A stretch of 64,000 bases of DNA from Skeletonema tropicum (lineage: Eukaryota > Bacillariophyta > Thalassiosirophyceae > Thalassiosirales > Thalassiosiraceae). Under the pieces are notes generated by a model that was not told the DNA's origin, ran no database searches, and worked only from the letters and a program-made list of their open reading frames with translations. How positions within the stretch are numbered: the first letter of the stretch is position 1; the number at the start of each line of letters is the position of its first letter. This document shows, in pieces, positions 24,401-37,882 of the stretch. The stretch covers positions 124,001-188,000 of the forward strand of contig CM074128.1 in the NCBI GenBank assembly GCA_037178625.1, written 5' to 3'. Both the position numbers and the translations under genes were made by a program.

Positions 24401-26818
24401 CCAATGTATTGGCTCAAACCATCTCGGCAGTTGAAAGGAGGGAGAGAAAGGAGCGCTCTTATCTTCGTGAAAAAGCAAGGCTTGAATGCACATTAGATGG
24501 AGATTATTGGCGAAGGCCCACTCGTCGTCGCAAAATCGTGCGAGTGTGAAGAAACAAAAGGCAGTACTTTGTCATGCAATTCTATGTTCCGTGTTCTGGT
24601 CGCTGTGTGAGTGTTGTTCAGTGCAAGTGGAGGAAGGGTAAGTAAGCTCGTGAGCGAGTGAGGATATGCAACGTGATTATGAGATATTTTGTATGGCGGA
24701 TCCAAGATGTATGCTGGACGCTGTTTCTTGTCGATGGTATCAATCGTATCCGGTGTGATCATGGCTATGTTTGCCGTTTTGAGGTTGGGCCTCCAAAAGT
24801 TCAAGTGGGACTCGAGGAAGAGTATAACTTCCATCTTATCTTGTTGTTATGAAGGTCAGTAACCAGGCTGACCAAGTTGGATATGGCAAGTTCTTTTATG
24901 CCTGGGTGTGAAGATAGGGTTAGGATTAATCCTAACCCTAACCCCAAAGTTAATCCCTCCTTCGCTCTGTGCGGAGGAGGTGCGAGTCCTGGTTTCTCGT
25001 GCTGATTGTTGACGAATCCATTTTGGATTAAAAGATCAGAATGCCTTGTGCATTAGAACGTATCCCTCTTCACACCCGCTGATTTATCAGCTATCCTCTC
25101 TGTGGTTTCGATTTTGCTGGTTCTGCGGGCAGTTTTTACTTTGGCGAATGAACTTACTGGAGAATCCACACCTCTCGTTGGCAAGTATGACTTTGTTCTC
25201 CGATGGATGTTGCTTTGGTATTCAAGTCAAGAATAGTTTGGGGCATCTTTGGGTTGTTTCCGCTGGGTTTGTGGGCGTTGGATGCAATCCTTCTCGCTGG
25301 GCTTACTCACTGTCGGTTTATTGGACATGCTGATCACACACAATCACACACACGCGACAAATGCTCAGGAATCTCCGTCTTCACACATGACATCACTACC
25401 GACCACCGATATGCCGCATTGCAAAACTCCTTCACCTTCTTGAACAAAAAAAGACCAACGACTTCTACCTCTTCACCACTTTGGACTTACTTACAACGAC
25501 TTCAAATGAAACATTGACTTGGAAAGAAAGCAAAAACTGAAAAGAAAACAATAACAAAGCAAATCAATAAGTAGAATAAAAATAGTCAAAAAAGGAAAAC
25601 CACAAATCCGACTAATTCAATCTACTTATCTCGTCTTTGAAGGCAACACTCGCCTCTAGTGCCCAAGCTTCTAACGAATCAACTATTTCAACGACTTTGA
25701 GAATTCGTACTACATGAGAAAACATTAAGCATTCTCAATAGGTATCGGGTGATAGCTGACATACGCACATCAAATCCCAACCAACTATCTACTCAACAGG
25801 GCACTCCCAAGACTTCATAATTCTCAGATCAGCTAATCAGCCACGAGGCTGTAGCATCGCTTCAACATACTCAAACCGTCTGCGCAGTGCTAATGCGCTT
25901 CTATACTATCATCGCAAAGTTTAATGAGCCACTAGAAGCTCCTCATACGCATATCGACGACGATAGATAGGATGTGGTGGACTGTCGTGCTGCGTGTCAG
26001 CCCCAATTGGACCTCTCAGATCAGCTAATCAGCCACGAGGCTGTAGCATCGCTTCAACATACTCAAACCGTCTGCGCAGTGCTAATGTGCTTCTATACTA
26101 TCATCGCAAAGTGTAATGGGCAACTAGAAGCTCCTCATATGCCATCGACGACGATAGATAGGATGTGGTGGACTGTCGTGCTGCGGGCCAGCCCCAATTG
26201 GACCTCGCAGATCAGCTGATCAGCTATGAAAAGGGTGGAAACCAACAACAGATAACCAAATCTATTCAATTGCCTTCTCTCATTGCATGCTATGTTAGCG
26301 TTCGCCTCTGACGTCTGATGTCATCACCTCACTCGATCTTGCGGCAGCTGCTCGCTGTGTAGGATAAGTCGAGTTGGGCTATATCAATCTTGCTGAGACG
26401 TATGTTGACATCTGTGATCATAATAGCAACCTTCAGCCTCCATGCTCTACTTCACCTCATCTTCACTGTGTCATCGGGTGGTACTGATACTGACCACTAA
26501 TTCTATGTCTCTCTCTCTGAATTGCTATCGCTACTGCTACTCTTCGCGTAATAGGAGCAGTGGACTTCGTGATGTGGTTGTTTGCGACAAGTTGTTCCGA
26601 AATGTATCATCTATCATCATTGATAGGCCTATCTCGCAGATCTACCAATCTGTTCCGCCCCTATCACTCCATTTCACGCAAAGAAAATGACGGAGTATGC
26701 TTATTATCATTCATCGATACTCCAAGTCAACCTGTTCCCTTTTCTTTTCTGTAAGAGTGACTTCTTGCACTTTTCATGGCGTCTCTCTTGTAGTTTCATT
26801 TGTCAAATACACCTCTTT
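21441..26818 (+). repeat. Tandem macrosatellite unit 5
   Basis: 5378 bp. Private changes: an extra t in gtattttttcactg near 21,565, loss of one g in ttaatgtgtc near 22,258, and a c-to-t change (gccgcattgcaaaac) near 25,419. The downstream spacer has gtggaggaaggg near 24,628, a variant shared only with unit 7. No gene other than the IQ copy is seen. Confidence 0.97.
22837..24549 (+). CDS. IQ-motif acidic probable nuclear protein, array copy 5 (570 aa)
   Basis: Complete frame from cgATGGCT to TGA. Eight-Ser tract, without the Lys-Asp insertion of copy 4. By eye the encoded protein is identical to that of copy 6 (28,214-29,926), so units 5 and 6 appear to be the most recently homogenised pair in this window. 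Confidence 0.8.
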   Translation: MASYSSITVAGGKRYKQSSADRSDAISSNGNHGSTKQPPAKIQPYHYQGIPVNDGKKRKQEAPANHLGSVSSLSPGIVAFQPPIFKFRASFEVLENIPNTIINFKNNSFNFNNSSSSSSSSKRAAFSESNSSAEPATKRVKSIIPTPTQAAPKVLRKKKCRSYNGRKKRSPSVDENEASPAIFAYKGKATNATTAPTKVTVTATATASRSRAHVPNKKRRSDDSMNEIEMGAPLQRKKIAQQQSADEPVQSDVPIFRHGGYTAAAKVDSNADMQVDSNQETTDYYCSSSSDEDSLAGLSFLPDTPMDYSSESDSEEGSLESTSRQDWDARMSNDDAATIIQAFIRGISARTMKPRARPQAEFATNQGQEWEMEEEDDNHVDYAATSTEDASSSIETATEEEADFSSQTSGEMEEEDDNDADTATSTDTTVEEANDGDVGGVVDEDAIELAPQGKAVEEGDEREDEVVADNRVQPQLEFDVAHNTADEDDKDASSSSDTTVEEANDGDSGASLEAEEVNEQISNVLAQTISAVERRERKERSYLREKARLECTLDGDYWRRPTRRRKIVRV

Positions 26819-29800
26819 TCCACCACCATAAAGCATCGTCTCTTTTTCTCCCAGACCTTCTACTCTGCATGCTTAACATCGTTCATCGATACTCCAAATC
26901 AACCTTCGTCACCTTCTTTCTCGCCAGAATGGCTGTCATGTATTTTTCACTGCCCTCTACCTGCATTTTTCAGACGACAAAACAATGAGAATGCCTTGCC
27001 TTGCATTTCCCCCTTTGTACTAGCTCATTGTACAATGCACATCAAAGCTGTATAACTGCCTGTGCTATCGTCTCTCCTATTAATTGGACTTCGAAAACTA
27101 CATATATCTTCAAAAAGTGGACTGCAACTGGTTGCAGTTCTCTCCACAGACAGCACAGTCGCGACGAGCCCATCACTCCCAATTTAGAATATTAAGCCAG
27201 CCTTGATTAACAAAGATTCGTCAATGTTCTCTAACCTCTGCACCAAGGCATTGTGGGTCCTCTTCTAATTCTGAGATGGATACATCCCCAATCCCAAAAT
27301 AATAATTACCACCACACCCACATGCTCGGCCAATTTGAACCAGTGTGTTGACTTGTATGAGTATATGAATATTCAGCAATAATTTACACCCCCTGAATCA
27401 GCAATCACTTCATAGTAACGTGTCGATGATTATCGAGTCGAGGAAGAGGAGCAGCAGACGAATGACCATCGAAAATAGAAGCGATAGCACGATATTCGGC
27501 CTTCGGCCGTGCCGCAGCCGTTCGCTGCCAATTGCGGGCGAATGGAACGAAACGAAACACCGGCTGCACCCCGAATGTATCACGAGGTGTTAGAGAAGGG
27601 GAAAAGTTGTTGATGGCTCGTCATTATTATTGTTAATGGTGTCTACTACGGCCGAAACCGTCATGGTTTGGTGATTTTTTTGATATTGTCGTACTGGTTT
27701 GGCTTTGGCTGAGAGTTAGTGTGGGCTTAGTGTGGGGCTTTACCTCTAGAGAGGTTATTTCTGTGCTACGGTAAAGTAAGTATCACTGGTATTTTGAACA
27801 AGAAAAGCATCTGTGAATGGCTGGAAAAAGTGTGGGTTGTGCTGAATACTTACTTTATAATATGAATGATGTGGCCCAGCCGTAACCAATCCCGCCACTA
27901 GATATCTGCTAGCGTAATGTACCTGGAAGAGAGTAAGTGGCGAGTTAGTCCAACTGACTTGATAGGTGACGTCATGCCCGGTACTCGATCGCTAAAATCG
28001 CTTCAAAAAGCCACCGGCAACCGGCAACCGGCATGCAATCATCAATCATGCCACACCCACACCCACATCTCTGTCTTCGGATAGATCAATCATGTTGCCA
28101 GCCACCGCTGTACTTCTCTGCCGCTCAATCATGGGTTCATTTACACTTGTCGCCGCTGAAGTAGCTCATATTTCAGTTTGCTTTTGCTTGCTCTTTGGTC
28201 AAACAGAACTACGATGGCTTCTTATTCATCGATTACAGTTGCTGGCGGCAAACGCTACAAGCAATCATCAGCCGACCGCAGTGATGCTATCTCTTCAAAT
28301 GGCAATCATGGCAGCACGAAGCAGCCTCCCGCTAAGATCCAACCTTATCATTATCAAGGCATTCCCGTCAACGATGGAAAGAAAAGAAAACAGGAGGCAC
28401 CTGCTAATCACTTGGGCTCCGTTTCATCACTCAGCCCTGGCATCGTTGCCTTTCAACCGCCGATCTTTAAATTTCGTGCATCGTTTGAGGTTCTTGAAAA
28501 TATTCCAAACACCATCATCAACTTCAAAAACAACAGCTTCAACTTCAACAACAGCAGCAGCAGCAGCAGCAGCAGCAAACGTGCCGCATTTTCTGAAAGC
28601 AATTCTTCAGCAGAACCTGCTACCAAAAGAGTAAAGTCAATCATACCTACCCCTACGCAGGCAGCACCAAAGGTGTTGCGCAAGAAGAAGTGCCGCTCCT
28701 ACAATGGTCGTAAAAAGAGGAGTCCTTCAGTTGATGAGAATGAAGCGTCCCCAGCGATATTTGCCTACAAAGGCAAAGCTACTAATGCAACAACTGCTCC
28801 AACTAAAGTCACAGTCACAGCTACAGCTACAGCTTCGAGGTCGAGGGCGCATGTTCCAAACAAAAAGCGCAGATCTGATGATTCAATGAATGAAATTGAA
28901 ATGGGAGCACCTCTCCAAAGGAAGAAAATCGCCCAGCAACAGAGTGCCGATGAGCCAGTCCAGAGCGATGTACCAATCTTTCGTCATGGTGGTTATACAG
29001 CGGCTGCCAAGGTGGATTCCAACGCTGATATGCAGGTTGATTCCAACCAAGAAACCACCGATTACTATTGCTCTTCTTCTAGCGACGAAGATTCGCTCGC
29101 TGGTTTGTCGTTCCTTCCTGATACACCTATGGACTATTCATCTGAATCTGACTCCGAAGAAGGTTCTCTGGAGTCCACCAGCCGCCAAGATTGGGATGCT
29201 CGTATGAGCAATGATGATGCTGCAACGATCATTCAGGCCTTCATTAGAGGCATCAGCGCTCGCACGATGAAGCCAAGGGCCAGGCCACAAGCGGAGTTTG
29301 CTACTAATCAAGGCCAAGAATGGGAAATGGAAGAGGAAGATGATAATCATGTTGATTATGCAGCAACATCTACTGAAGATGCATCTTCCAGCATTGAGAC
29401 TGCTACTGAGGAGGAAGCCGACTTCTCATCGCAAACATCTGGAGAAATGGAAGAGGAAGATGATAATGATGCAGATACAGCAACATCTACTGATACTACC
29501 GTGGAGGAAGCCAACGATGGCGATGTTGGTGGGGTTGTTGATGAGGATGCAATTGAGTTGGCACCTCAGGGAAAAGCTGTTGAAGAGGGTGATGAAAGAG
29601 AGGACGAAGTTGTTGCGGACAACAGGGTCCAGCCACAATTAGAGTTTGATGTGGCTCACAATACTGCCGATGAAGATGATAAAGATGCATCTTCCAGCAG
29701 CGATACTACCGTGGAGGAAGCCAACGATGGCGATAGTGGTGCATCTCTCGAAGCGGAAGAAGTCAATGAGCAAATATCCAATGTATTGGCTCAAACCATC

Positions 29801-32197
29801 TCGGCAGTTGAAAGGAGGGAGAGAAAGGAGCGCTCTTATCTTCGTGAAAAAGCAAGGCTTGAATGCACATTAGATGGAGATTATTGGCGAAGGCCCACTC
29901 GTCGTCGCAAAATCGTGCGAGTGTGAAGAAACAAAAGGCAGTACTTTGTCATGCAATTCTATGTTCCGTGTTCTGGTCGCTGTGTGAGTGTTGTTCAGTG
30001 CAAGTGGGGGAAGGGTAAGTAAGCTCGTGAGCGAGTGAGGATATGCAACGTGATTATGAGATATTTTGTATGGCGGATCCAAGATGTATGCTGGACGCTG
30101 TTTCTTGTCGATGGTATCAATCGTATCCGGTGTGATCATGGCTATGTTTGCCGTTTTGAGGTTGGGCCTCCAAAAGTTCAAGTGGGACTCGAGGAAGAGT
30201 ATAACTTCCATCTTATCTTGTTGTTATGAAGGTCAGTAACCAGGCTGACCAAGTTGGATATGGCAAGTTCTTTTATGCCTGGGTGTGAAGATAGGGTTAG
30301 GATTAATCCTAACCCTAACCCCAAAGTTAATCCCTCCTTCGCTCTGTGCGGAGGAGGTGCGAGTCCTGGTTTCTCGTGCTGATTGTTGACGAATCCATTT
30401 TGGATTAAAAGATCAGAATGCCTTGTGCATTAGAACGTATCCCTCTTCACACCCGCTGATTTATCAGCTATCCTCTCTGTGGTTTCGATTTTGCTGGTTC
30501 TGCGGGCAGTTTTTACTTTGGCGAATGAACTTACTGGAGAATCCACCCTCTCGTTGGCAAGTATGACTTTGTTCTCCGATGGATGTTGCTTTGGTATTCA
30601 AGTCAAGAATAGTTTGGGGCATCTTTGGGTTGTTTCCGCTGGGTTTGTGGGCGTTGGATGCAATCCTTCTCGCTGGGCTTACTCACTGTCGGTTTATTGG
30701 ACATGCTGATCACACACAATCACACACACGCGACAAATGCTCAGGAATCTCCGTCTTCACACATGACATCACTACCGACCACCGATATGCCGCATCGCAA
30801 AACTCCTTCACCTTCTTGAACAAAAAAAGACCAACGACTTCTACCTCTTCACCACTTTGGACTTACTTACAACGACTTCAAATGAAACATTGACTTGGAA
30901 AGAAAGCAAAAACTGAAAAGAAAACAATAACAAAGCAAATCAATAAGTAGAATAAAAATAGTCAAAAAAGGAAAACCACAAATCCGACTAATTCAATCTA
31001 CTTATCTCGTCTTTGAAGGCAACACTCGCCTCTAGTGCCCAAGCTTCTAACGAATCAACTATTTCAACGACTTTGAGAATTCGTACTACATGAGAAAACA
31101 TTAAGCATTCTCAATAGGTATCGGGTGATAGCTGACATACGCACATCAAATCCCAACCAACTATCTACTCAACAGGGCACTCCCAAGACTTCATAATTCT
31201 CAGATCAGCTAATCAGCTATGAGGCTGTATCATCGCTTCAACATACTCAAACCGTCTGCGCAGTGCTAATGCGCTTCTATACTATCATCGCAAAGTTTAA
31301 TGAGCCACTAGAAGCTCCTCATACGCATATCGACGACGATAGATAGGATGTGGTGGACTGTCGTGCTGCGTGTCAGCCCCAATTGGACCTCTCAGATCAG
31401 CTAATCAGCCACGAGGCTGTAGCATCGCTTCAACATACTCAAACCGTCTGCGCAGTGCTAATGTGCTTCTATACTATCATCGCAAAGTGTAATGGGCAAC
31501 TAGAAGCTCCTCATATGCCATCGACGACGATAGATAGGATGTGGTGGACTGTCGTGCTGCGGGCCAGCCCCAATTGGACCTCGCAGATCAGCTGATCAGC
31601 TATGAAAAGGGTGGAAACCAACAACAGATAACCAAATCTATTCAATTGCCTTCTCTCATTGCATGCTATGTTAGCGTTCGCCTCTGACGTCTGATGTCAT
31701 CACCTCACTCGATCTTGCGGCAGCTGCTCGCTGTGTAGGATAAGTCGAGTTGGGCTATATCAATCTTGCTGAGACGTATGTTGACATCTGTGATCATAAT
31801 AGCAACCTTCAGCCTCCATGCTCTACTTCACCTCATCTTCACTGTGTCATCGGGTGGTACTGATACTGACCACTAATTCTATGTCTCTCTCTCTGAATTG
31901 CTATCGCTACTGCTACTCTTCGCGTAATAGGAGCAGTGGACTTCGTGATGTGGTTGTTTGCGACAAGTTGTTCCGAAATGTATCATCTATCATCATTGAT
32001 AGGCCTATCTCGCAGATCTACCAATCTGTTCCGCCCCTATCACTCCATTTCACGCAAAGAAAATGACGGAGTATGCTTATTATCATTCATCGATACTCCA
32101 AGTCAACCTGTTCCCTTTTCTTTTCTGTAAGAGTGACTTCTTGCACTTTTCATGGCGTCTCTCTTGTAGTAGTTTCATTTGTCAAATACACCTCTTT
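26819..32197 (+). repeat. Tandem macrosatellite unit 6
   Basis: 5379 bp. Very close to unit 5. Private differences: a 2-bp shortening (atccaccctctcg) near 30,543, and a duplicated tag (ttgtagtagtttc) near 32,166. Satellite pair at about 31,200-31,600 and telomere-like palindrome at 30,292 are both intact. Confidence 0.97.
28214..29926 (+). CDS. IQ-motif acidic probable nuclear protein, array copy 6 (570 aa)
   Basis: Complete frame, protein apparently identical to copy 5, including the eight-Ser tract and IQ motif (shifted two residues relative to copy 1). It is followed by the same 3' region with the palindrome about 365 bp downstream of the stop. As for the other copies, function is unrecognised and calmodulin binding is predicted from the motif only. 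Confidence 0.8.
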   Translation: MASYSSITVAGGKRYKQSSADRSDAISSNGNHGSTKQPPAKIQPYHYQGIPVNDGKKRKQEAPANHLGSVSSLSPGIVAFQPPIFKFRASFEVLENIPNTIINFKNNSFNFNNSSSSSSSSKRAAFSESNSSAEPATKRVKSIIPTPTQAAPKVLRKKKCRSYNGRKKRSPSVDENEASPAIFAYKGKATNATTAPTKVTVTATATASRSRAHVPNKKRRSDDSMNEIEMGAPLQRKKIAQQQSADEPVQSDVPIFRHGGYTAAAKVDSNADMQVDSNQETTDYYCSSSSDEDSLAGLSFLPDTPMDYSSESDSEEGSLESTSRQDWDARMSNDDAATIIQAFIRGISARTMKPRARPQAEFATNQGQEWEMEEEDDNHVDYAATSTEDASSSIETATEEEADFSSQTSGEMEEEDDNDADTATSTDTTVEEANDGDVGGVVDEDAIELAPQGKAVEEGDEREDEVVADNRVQPQLEFDVAHNTADEDDKDASSSSDTTVEEANDGDSGASLEAEEVNEQISNVLAQTISAVERRERKERSYLREKARLECTLDGDYWRRPTRRRKIVRV

Positions 32198-33583
32198 TCC
32201 ACCACCATAAAGCATCGTCTCTTTTTCTCCCAGACCTTCTACTCTGCATGCTTAACATCGTTCATCGATACTCCAAATCAACCTTCGTCACCTTCTTTCT
32301 CGCCAGAATGGCTGTCATGTATTTTTCACTGCCCTCTACCTGCATTTTTCAGACGACAAAACAATGAGAATGCCTTGCCTTGCATTTCCCCCTTTGTACT
32401 AGCTCATTGTACAATGCACATCAAAGCTGTATAACTGCCTGTGCTATCGTCTCTCCTATTAATTGGACTTCGAAAACTACATATATCTTCAAAAAGTGGA
32501 CTGCAACTGGTTGCAGTTCTCTCCACAGACAGCACAGTCGCGACGAGCCCATCACTCCCAATTTAGAATATTAAGCCAGCCTTGATTAACAAAGATTCGT
32601 CAATGTTCTCTAACCTCTGCACCAAGGCATTGTGGGTCCTCTTCTAATTCTGAGATGGATACATCCCCAATCCCAAAATAATAATTACCACCACACCCAC
32701 ATGCTCGGCCAATTTGAACCAGTGTGTTGACTTGTATGAGTATATGAATATTCAGCAATAATTTACACCCCCTGAATCAGCAATCACTTCATAGTAACGT
32801 GTCGATGATTATCGAGTCGAGGAAGAGGAGCAGCAGACGAATGACCATCGAAAATAGAAGCGATAGCACGATATTCGGCCTTCGGCCGTGCCGCAGCCGT
32901 TCGCTGCCAATTGCGGGCGAATGGAACGAAACGAAACACCGGCTGCACCCCGAATGTATCACGAGGTGTTAGAGAAGGGGAAAAGTTGTTGATGGCTCGT
33001 CATTATTATTGTTAATGGTGTCTACTACGGCCGAAACCGTCATGGTTTGGTGATTATTTTGATATTGTCGTACTGGTTTGGCTTTTGGCTGAGAGTTAGT
33101 GTGGGGCTCGCTTTAGGTTCTTTCTGTGCTACGGTAAACTAAATTCGATCACTGGTAGTTTGAACAAGAAAAGCATCTGTGAATGGCTGGAAAAAGTGTG
33201 GGTTGTGCTGAATACTTACTTTTATAATATGAATGATGTGGCCCAGCCGTAACCAATCCCGCCACTAGATATCTGCTACTAGCGTAATGTACCTGGAAGA
33301 GAGTAAGTGGCGAGTTAGTCCAACTGACTTGATAGGTGACGTCATGCCCGGTACTCGATCGCTAAAATCGCTTCAAAAAGCCACCGGCAACCGGCAACCG
33401 GCATGCAATCATCAATCATGCCACACCCACACCCACATCTCTGTCTTCGGATAGATCAATCATGTTGCCAGCCACCGCTGTACTTCGCTGCCGCTCAATC
33501 ATGGGTTCATTTACACTTGTCGCCGCTGAAGTAGCTCATATTTCAGTTTGCTTTTGCTTGCTCTTTGGTCAAACAGAACTACG

Positions 33584-35298
33584 ATGGCTTCTTATTCATC
33601 GATTACAGTTGCTGGCGGCAAACGCTACAAGCAATCATCAGCCGACCGCAGTGATGCTATCTCTTCAAATGGCAATCATGGCAGCACGAAGCAGCCTCCC
33701 GCTAAGATCCAACCTTATCATTATCAAGGCATTCCCGTCAACGATGGAAAGAAAAGAAAACAGGAGGCACCTGCTAATCACTTGGGCTCCGTTTCATCAC
33801 TCAGCCCTGGCATCGTTGCCTTTCAACCGCCGATCTTTAATTTCGTGCATCGTTTGAGGTTCTTGAAAATATTCCAAACACCATCATCAACTTCAAAAAC
33901 AACAGCTTCAACTTCAACAACAGCAGCAGCAGCAGCAGCAGCAAACGTGCCGCATTTTCTGAAAGCAATTCTTCAGCAGAACCTGCTACCAAAAGAGTAA
34001 AGTCAATCATACCTACCCCTACGCAGGCAGCACCAAAGGTGTTGCGCAAGAAGAAGTGCCGCTCCTACAATGGTCGTAAAAAGAGGAGTCCTTCAGTTGA
34101 TGAGAATGAAGCGTCCCCAGCGATATTTGCCTACAAAGACAAAGGCAAAGCTACTAATGCAACAACTGCTCCAACTAAAGTCACAGTCACAGCTACAGCT
34201 ACAGCTTCGAGGTCGAGGGCGCATGTTCCAAACAAAAAGCGCAGATCTGATGATTCAATGAATGAAATTGAAATGGGAGCACCTCTCCAAAGGAAGAAAA
34301 TCGCCCAGCAACAGAGTGCCGATGAGCCAGTCCAGAGCGATGTACCAATCTTTCGTCATGGTGGTTATACAGCGGCTGCCAAGGTGGATTCCAACGCTGA
34401 TATGCAGGTTGATTCCAACCAAGAAACCACCGATTACTATTGCTCTTCTTCTAGCGACGAAGATTCGCTCGCTGGTTTGTCGTTCCTTCCTGATACACCT
34501 ATGGACTATTCATCTGAATCTGACTCCGAAGAAGGTTCTCTGGAGTCCACCAGCCGCCAAGATTGGGATGCTCGTATGAGCAATGATGATGCTGCAACGA
34601 TCATTCAGGCCTTCATTAGAGGCATCAGCGCTCGCACGATGAAGCCAAGGGCCAGGCCACAAGCGGAGTTTGCTACTAATCAAGGCCAAGAATGGGAAAT
34701 GGAAGAGGAAGATGATAATCATGTTGATTATGCAGCAACATCTACTGAAGATGCATCTTCCAGCATTGAGACTGCTACTGAGGACGAAGCCGACTTCTCA
34801 TCGCAAACATCTGGAGAAATGGAAGAGGAAGATGATAATGATGCAGATACAGCAACATCTACTGATACTACCGTGGAGGAAGCCAACGATGGCGATGTTG
34901 GTGGGGTTGTTGATGAGGATGCAATTGAGTTGGCACCTCAGGGAAAAGCTGTTGAAGAGGGCGATGAAAGAGAGGACGAAGTTGTTGCGGACAACAGGGT
35001 CCAGCCACAATTAGAGTTTGATGTGGCTCACAATACTGCCGATGAAGATGATAAAGATGCATCTTCCAGCAGCGATACTACCGTGGAGGAAGCCAACGAT
35101 GGCGATAGTGGTGCATCTCTCGAAGCGGAAGAAGTCAATGAGCAAATATCCAATGTATTGGCTCAAACCATCTCGGCAGTTGAAAGGAGGGAGAGAAAGG
35201 AGCGCTCTTATCTTCGTGAAAAAGCAAGGCTTGAATGCACATTAGATGGAGATTATTGGCGAAGGCCCACTCGTCGTCGCAAAATCGTGCGAGTGTGA
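33584..35298 (+). pseudogene. IQ-motif gene, array copy 7, frameshifted
   Basis: The ATG and first ~84 codons are normal, then one a is missing (gatctttaatttcg near 33,838, where other copies have gatctttaaatttcg). The shifted frame stops at 34,000, giving about 138 residues. The normal frame is open again through 34,039-35,298 (419 residues from a TTG) with the Lys-Asp insertion, IQ motif and acidic tail, plus one Glu-to-Asp change (TEDEADF). The lost base lies in a run of three a, so a consensus error is possible. If real, this edge copy cannot make the full protein. Confidence 0.75.
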
Positions 35299-36571
35299 AG
35301 AAACAAAAGGCAGTACTTTGTCATGCAATTCTATGTTCCGTGTTCTGGTCGCTGTGTGAGTGTTGTTCAGTGCAAGTGGAGGAAGGGTAAGTAAGCTCGT
35401 GAGCGAGTGAGGATATGCAACGTGATTATGAGATATTTTGTATGGCGGATCCAAGATGTATGCTGGACGCTGTTTCTTGTCGATGGTATCAATCGTATCC
35501 GGTGTGATCATTGCTATGTTTGCCGTTTTGAGGTTGGGCCTCCAAAAGTTCAAGTGGGACTCGAGGAAGAGTATAACTTCCATCTTATCTTGTTGTTATG
35601 AAGGTCAGTAACCAGGCTGACCAAGTTGGATATGGCAAGTTCTTTTATGCCTGGGTGTGAAGATAGGGTTAGGATTACCCTAACACTAACCCCAAAGTTA
35701 ATCCCTCCTTCGCTCTGTGCGGAGGAGGTGCGAGTCCTGGTTTCTCGTGCTGATTGTTGACGAATCCATTTTGGATTAAAAGATCAGAATGCCTTGTGCA
35801 TTAGAACGTATCCCTCTTCACACCCGCTGATTTATCAGCTATCCTCTCTGTGGTTTCGATTTTGCTGGTTCTGCGGGCAGTTTTTACTTTGGCGAATGAA
35901 CTTACTGGAGAATCCACACCTCTCGTTGGCAAGTATGACTTTGTTCTCCGATGGATGATGCTTTGGTATTCAAGTCAAGAATAGTTTGGGGCATCTTTGG
36001 GTTGTTTCCGCTGGGTTTGTGGGCGTTGGATGCAATCCTTCTCGCTGGGCTTACTCACTGTCGGTTTATTGGACATGCTGATCACACACAATCACACACA
36101 CGCGACAAATGCTCAGGAATCTCCGTCTTCACACATGACATCACTACCGACCACCGATATGCCGCATCGCAAAACTCCTTCACCTTCTTGAACGAATAAA
36201 GACCAACGACTTCTACCTCTTCACCACTTTGGACTTACTTACAACGACTTCAAATGAAACATTGACTTGGAAAGAAAGCAAAAACTGAAAAGAAAAAATA
36301 ACAAAGCAAATCAATAAGTAGAATAAAAATAGTTGAAAAAGGAAAATCACAAATCCGACTAATTCAATCTACTTATCTCGTCTTTGAAGGCAACACTCGC
36401 CTCTAGTGCCCAAGCTTCTATCGAATCAACTATTTCAACGGCTTTGAGAATTCGTACTACATGAGAAAACATTAAGCATTCTCAATAGGTATCGGGTAAT
36501 AGCTGACATACGCATATCAAATCCCAACCAACTATCTACTCAACAGGGCACTCCCAAGACTTCATAATTCT

Positions 36572-37882
36572 CAGATCAGCTAATCAGCTATGAGGCTGTA
36601 GCATCGCTTCAACATACTCAAACAGTCTGCGCAGAGCTAATGTGCTTCTATACTATCGTCGCAAAGTGTAATGAGCCACTAGAACCTCCAAATGCGCCTA
36701 TCGACGGTCGATAGATACGATGTGATGGACTGTCGTGCTGCGGGCCAGCCCCAATTGGACCTCTCAGATCAGCCACGAGGCTGTAGCATCGCTTCAACAT
36801 ACTCAATCCGTCTGCGCAGTGCTAATGTGCTTCTATACTATCATCGCAAAGTGTAATGAGCCACTAGAACCTCCTCATACGCCATCGACGACGATAGATA
36901 CGATGTGATGGACTGTCGTGCTGCGGGCCAGCCCCAATTGGACCTCTCAGATCAGCCACGAGGCTGTAGCATCGCTTCAACATACTCAATCCGTCTGCGC
37001 AGAGCTAATGTGCTTCTATACTATCATCACAAAGTGTAATGAGCCACTAAAACCTCCTCATACGCCATCGACGACGATAATTAGGATGTGGTGGACTGTC
37101 GTGCTGCGGGCCAGCCCCAATTGGACCTCTCAGAATCAGCCACGAGGCTGTAGCATCGCTTCAACATACTCAATCCGTCTGCGCAGTGCTAATGTGCTTC
37201 TATACTATCATCACAAAGTGTAATGAGCCACTAAAACCTCCTCATACGCCATCGACGACGATAGTTAGGATGTGGTGGACTGTCGTGCTGCGGGCCAGCC
37301 CCAATTGGACCTCTCAGAATCAGCCACGAGGCTGTAGCATCGCTTCAACATACTCAATCCGTCTGCGCAGTGCTAATGTGCTTCTATACTATCATCGCAA
37401 AGTGTAATGAGCCACTAGAACCTCGTCATACGCCATCGAACCCGATAATTAGGATGTGGTGGACTGTCGTGCTGCGGGCCAGCCCCAATTGGACCTCTCA
37501 GAATCAGCCACGAGGCTGTAGCATCGCTTCAACATACTCAAACCGTCTGCGCAGAGCTAATGTGCTTCTATACTATCATCGCAAAGTGTAATGAGCCACT
37601 AGAACCTCGTCATACGCCTATCGACGACGATAATTAGGATGTGGTGGACTGTCGTACTGCGGGCCAGCCCCAATTGGACCTCTCAGAATCAGCCACGAGG
37701 CTGTAGCATCGCTTCAACATACTCAATCCGTCTGCGCAGTGCTAATGTGCTTCTATACTATCATCGCAAAGTGTAACGAGCCACTAGAACCTCCAAATGC
37801 GCCTATCGACGACGATAGATACGATGTGGTGGACTGTCGTGCTGCGAGCCAGCCCCAATTGGACCTTTCAGATATCAGCTAT
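36572..37882 (+). repeat. Expanded ~184-bp satellite, seven copies
   Basis: The motif (ccg/cag)tctgcgcag recurs at 36,623, 36,808, 36,991, 37,175, 37,359, 37,543 and 37,728, giving a period of 183-185 bp. Internal units carry only two copies with a 192-bp spacing. The copies contain gatgtggtggactgtcgt and ccccaattggacctctcag and differ at scattered positions. Some copies have cagaatcagccacgagg, which puts a ~73-codon open frame in phase across neighbouring copies. That frame looks like a by-product of the period being close to, but not always, a multiple of three. Confidence 0.93.

Noticed and set aside
37186..37591. 73-codon frames repeated in the satellite of unit 7
   Set aside because: They arise from the satellite period and share no features with real genes; the frame is absent from the two-copy satellites in the other units.
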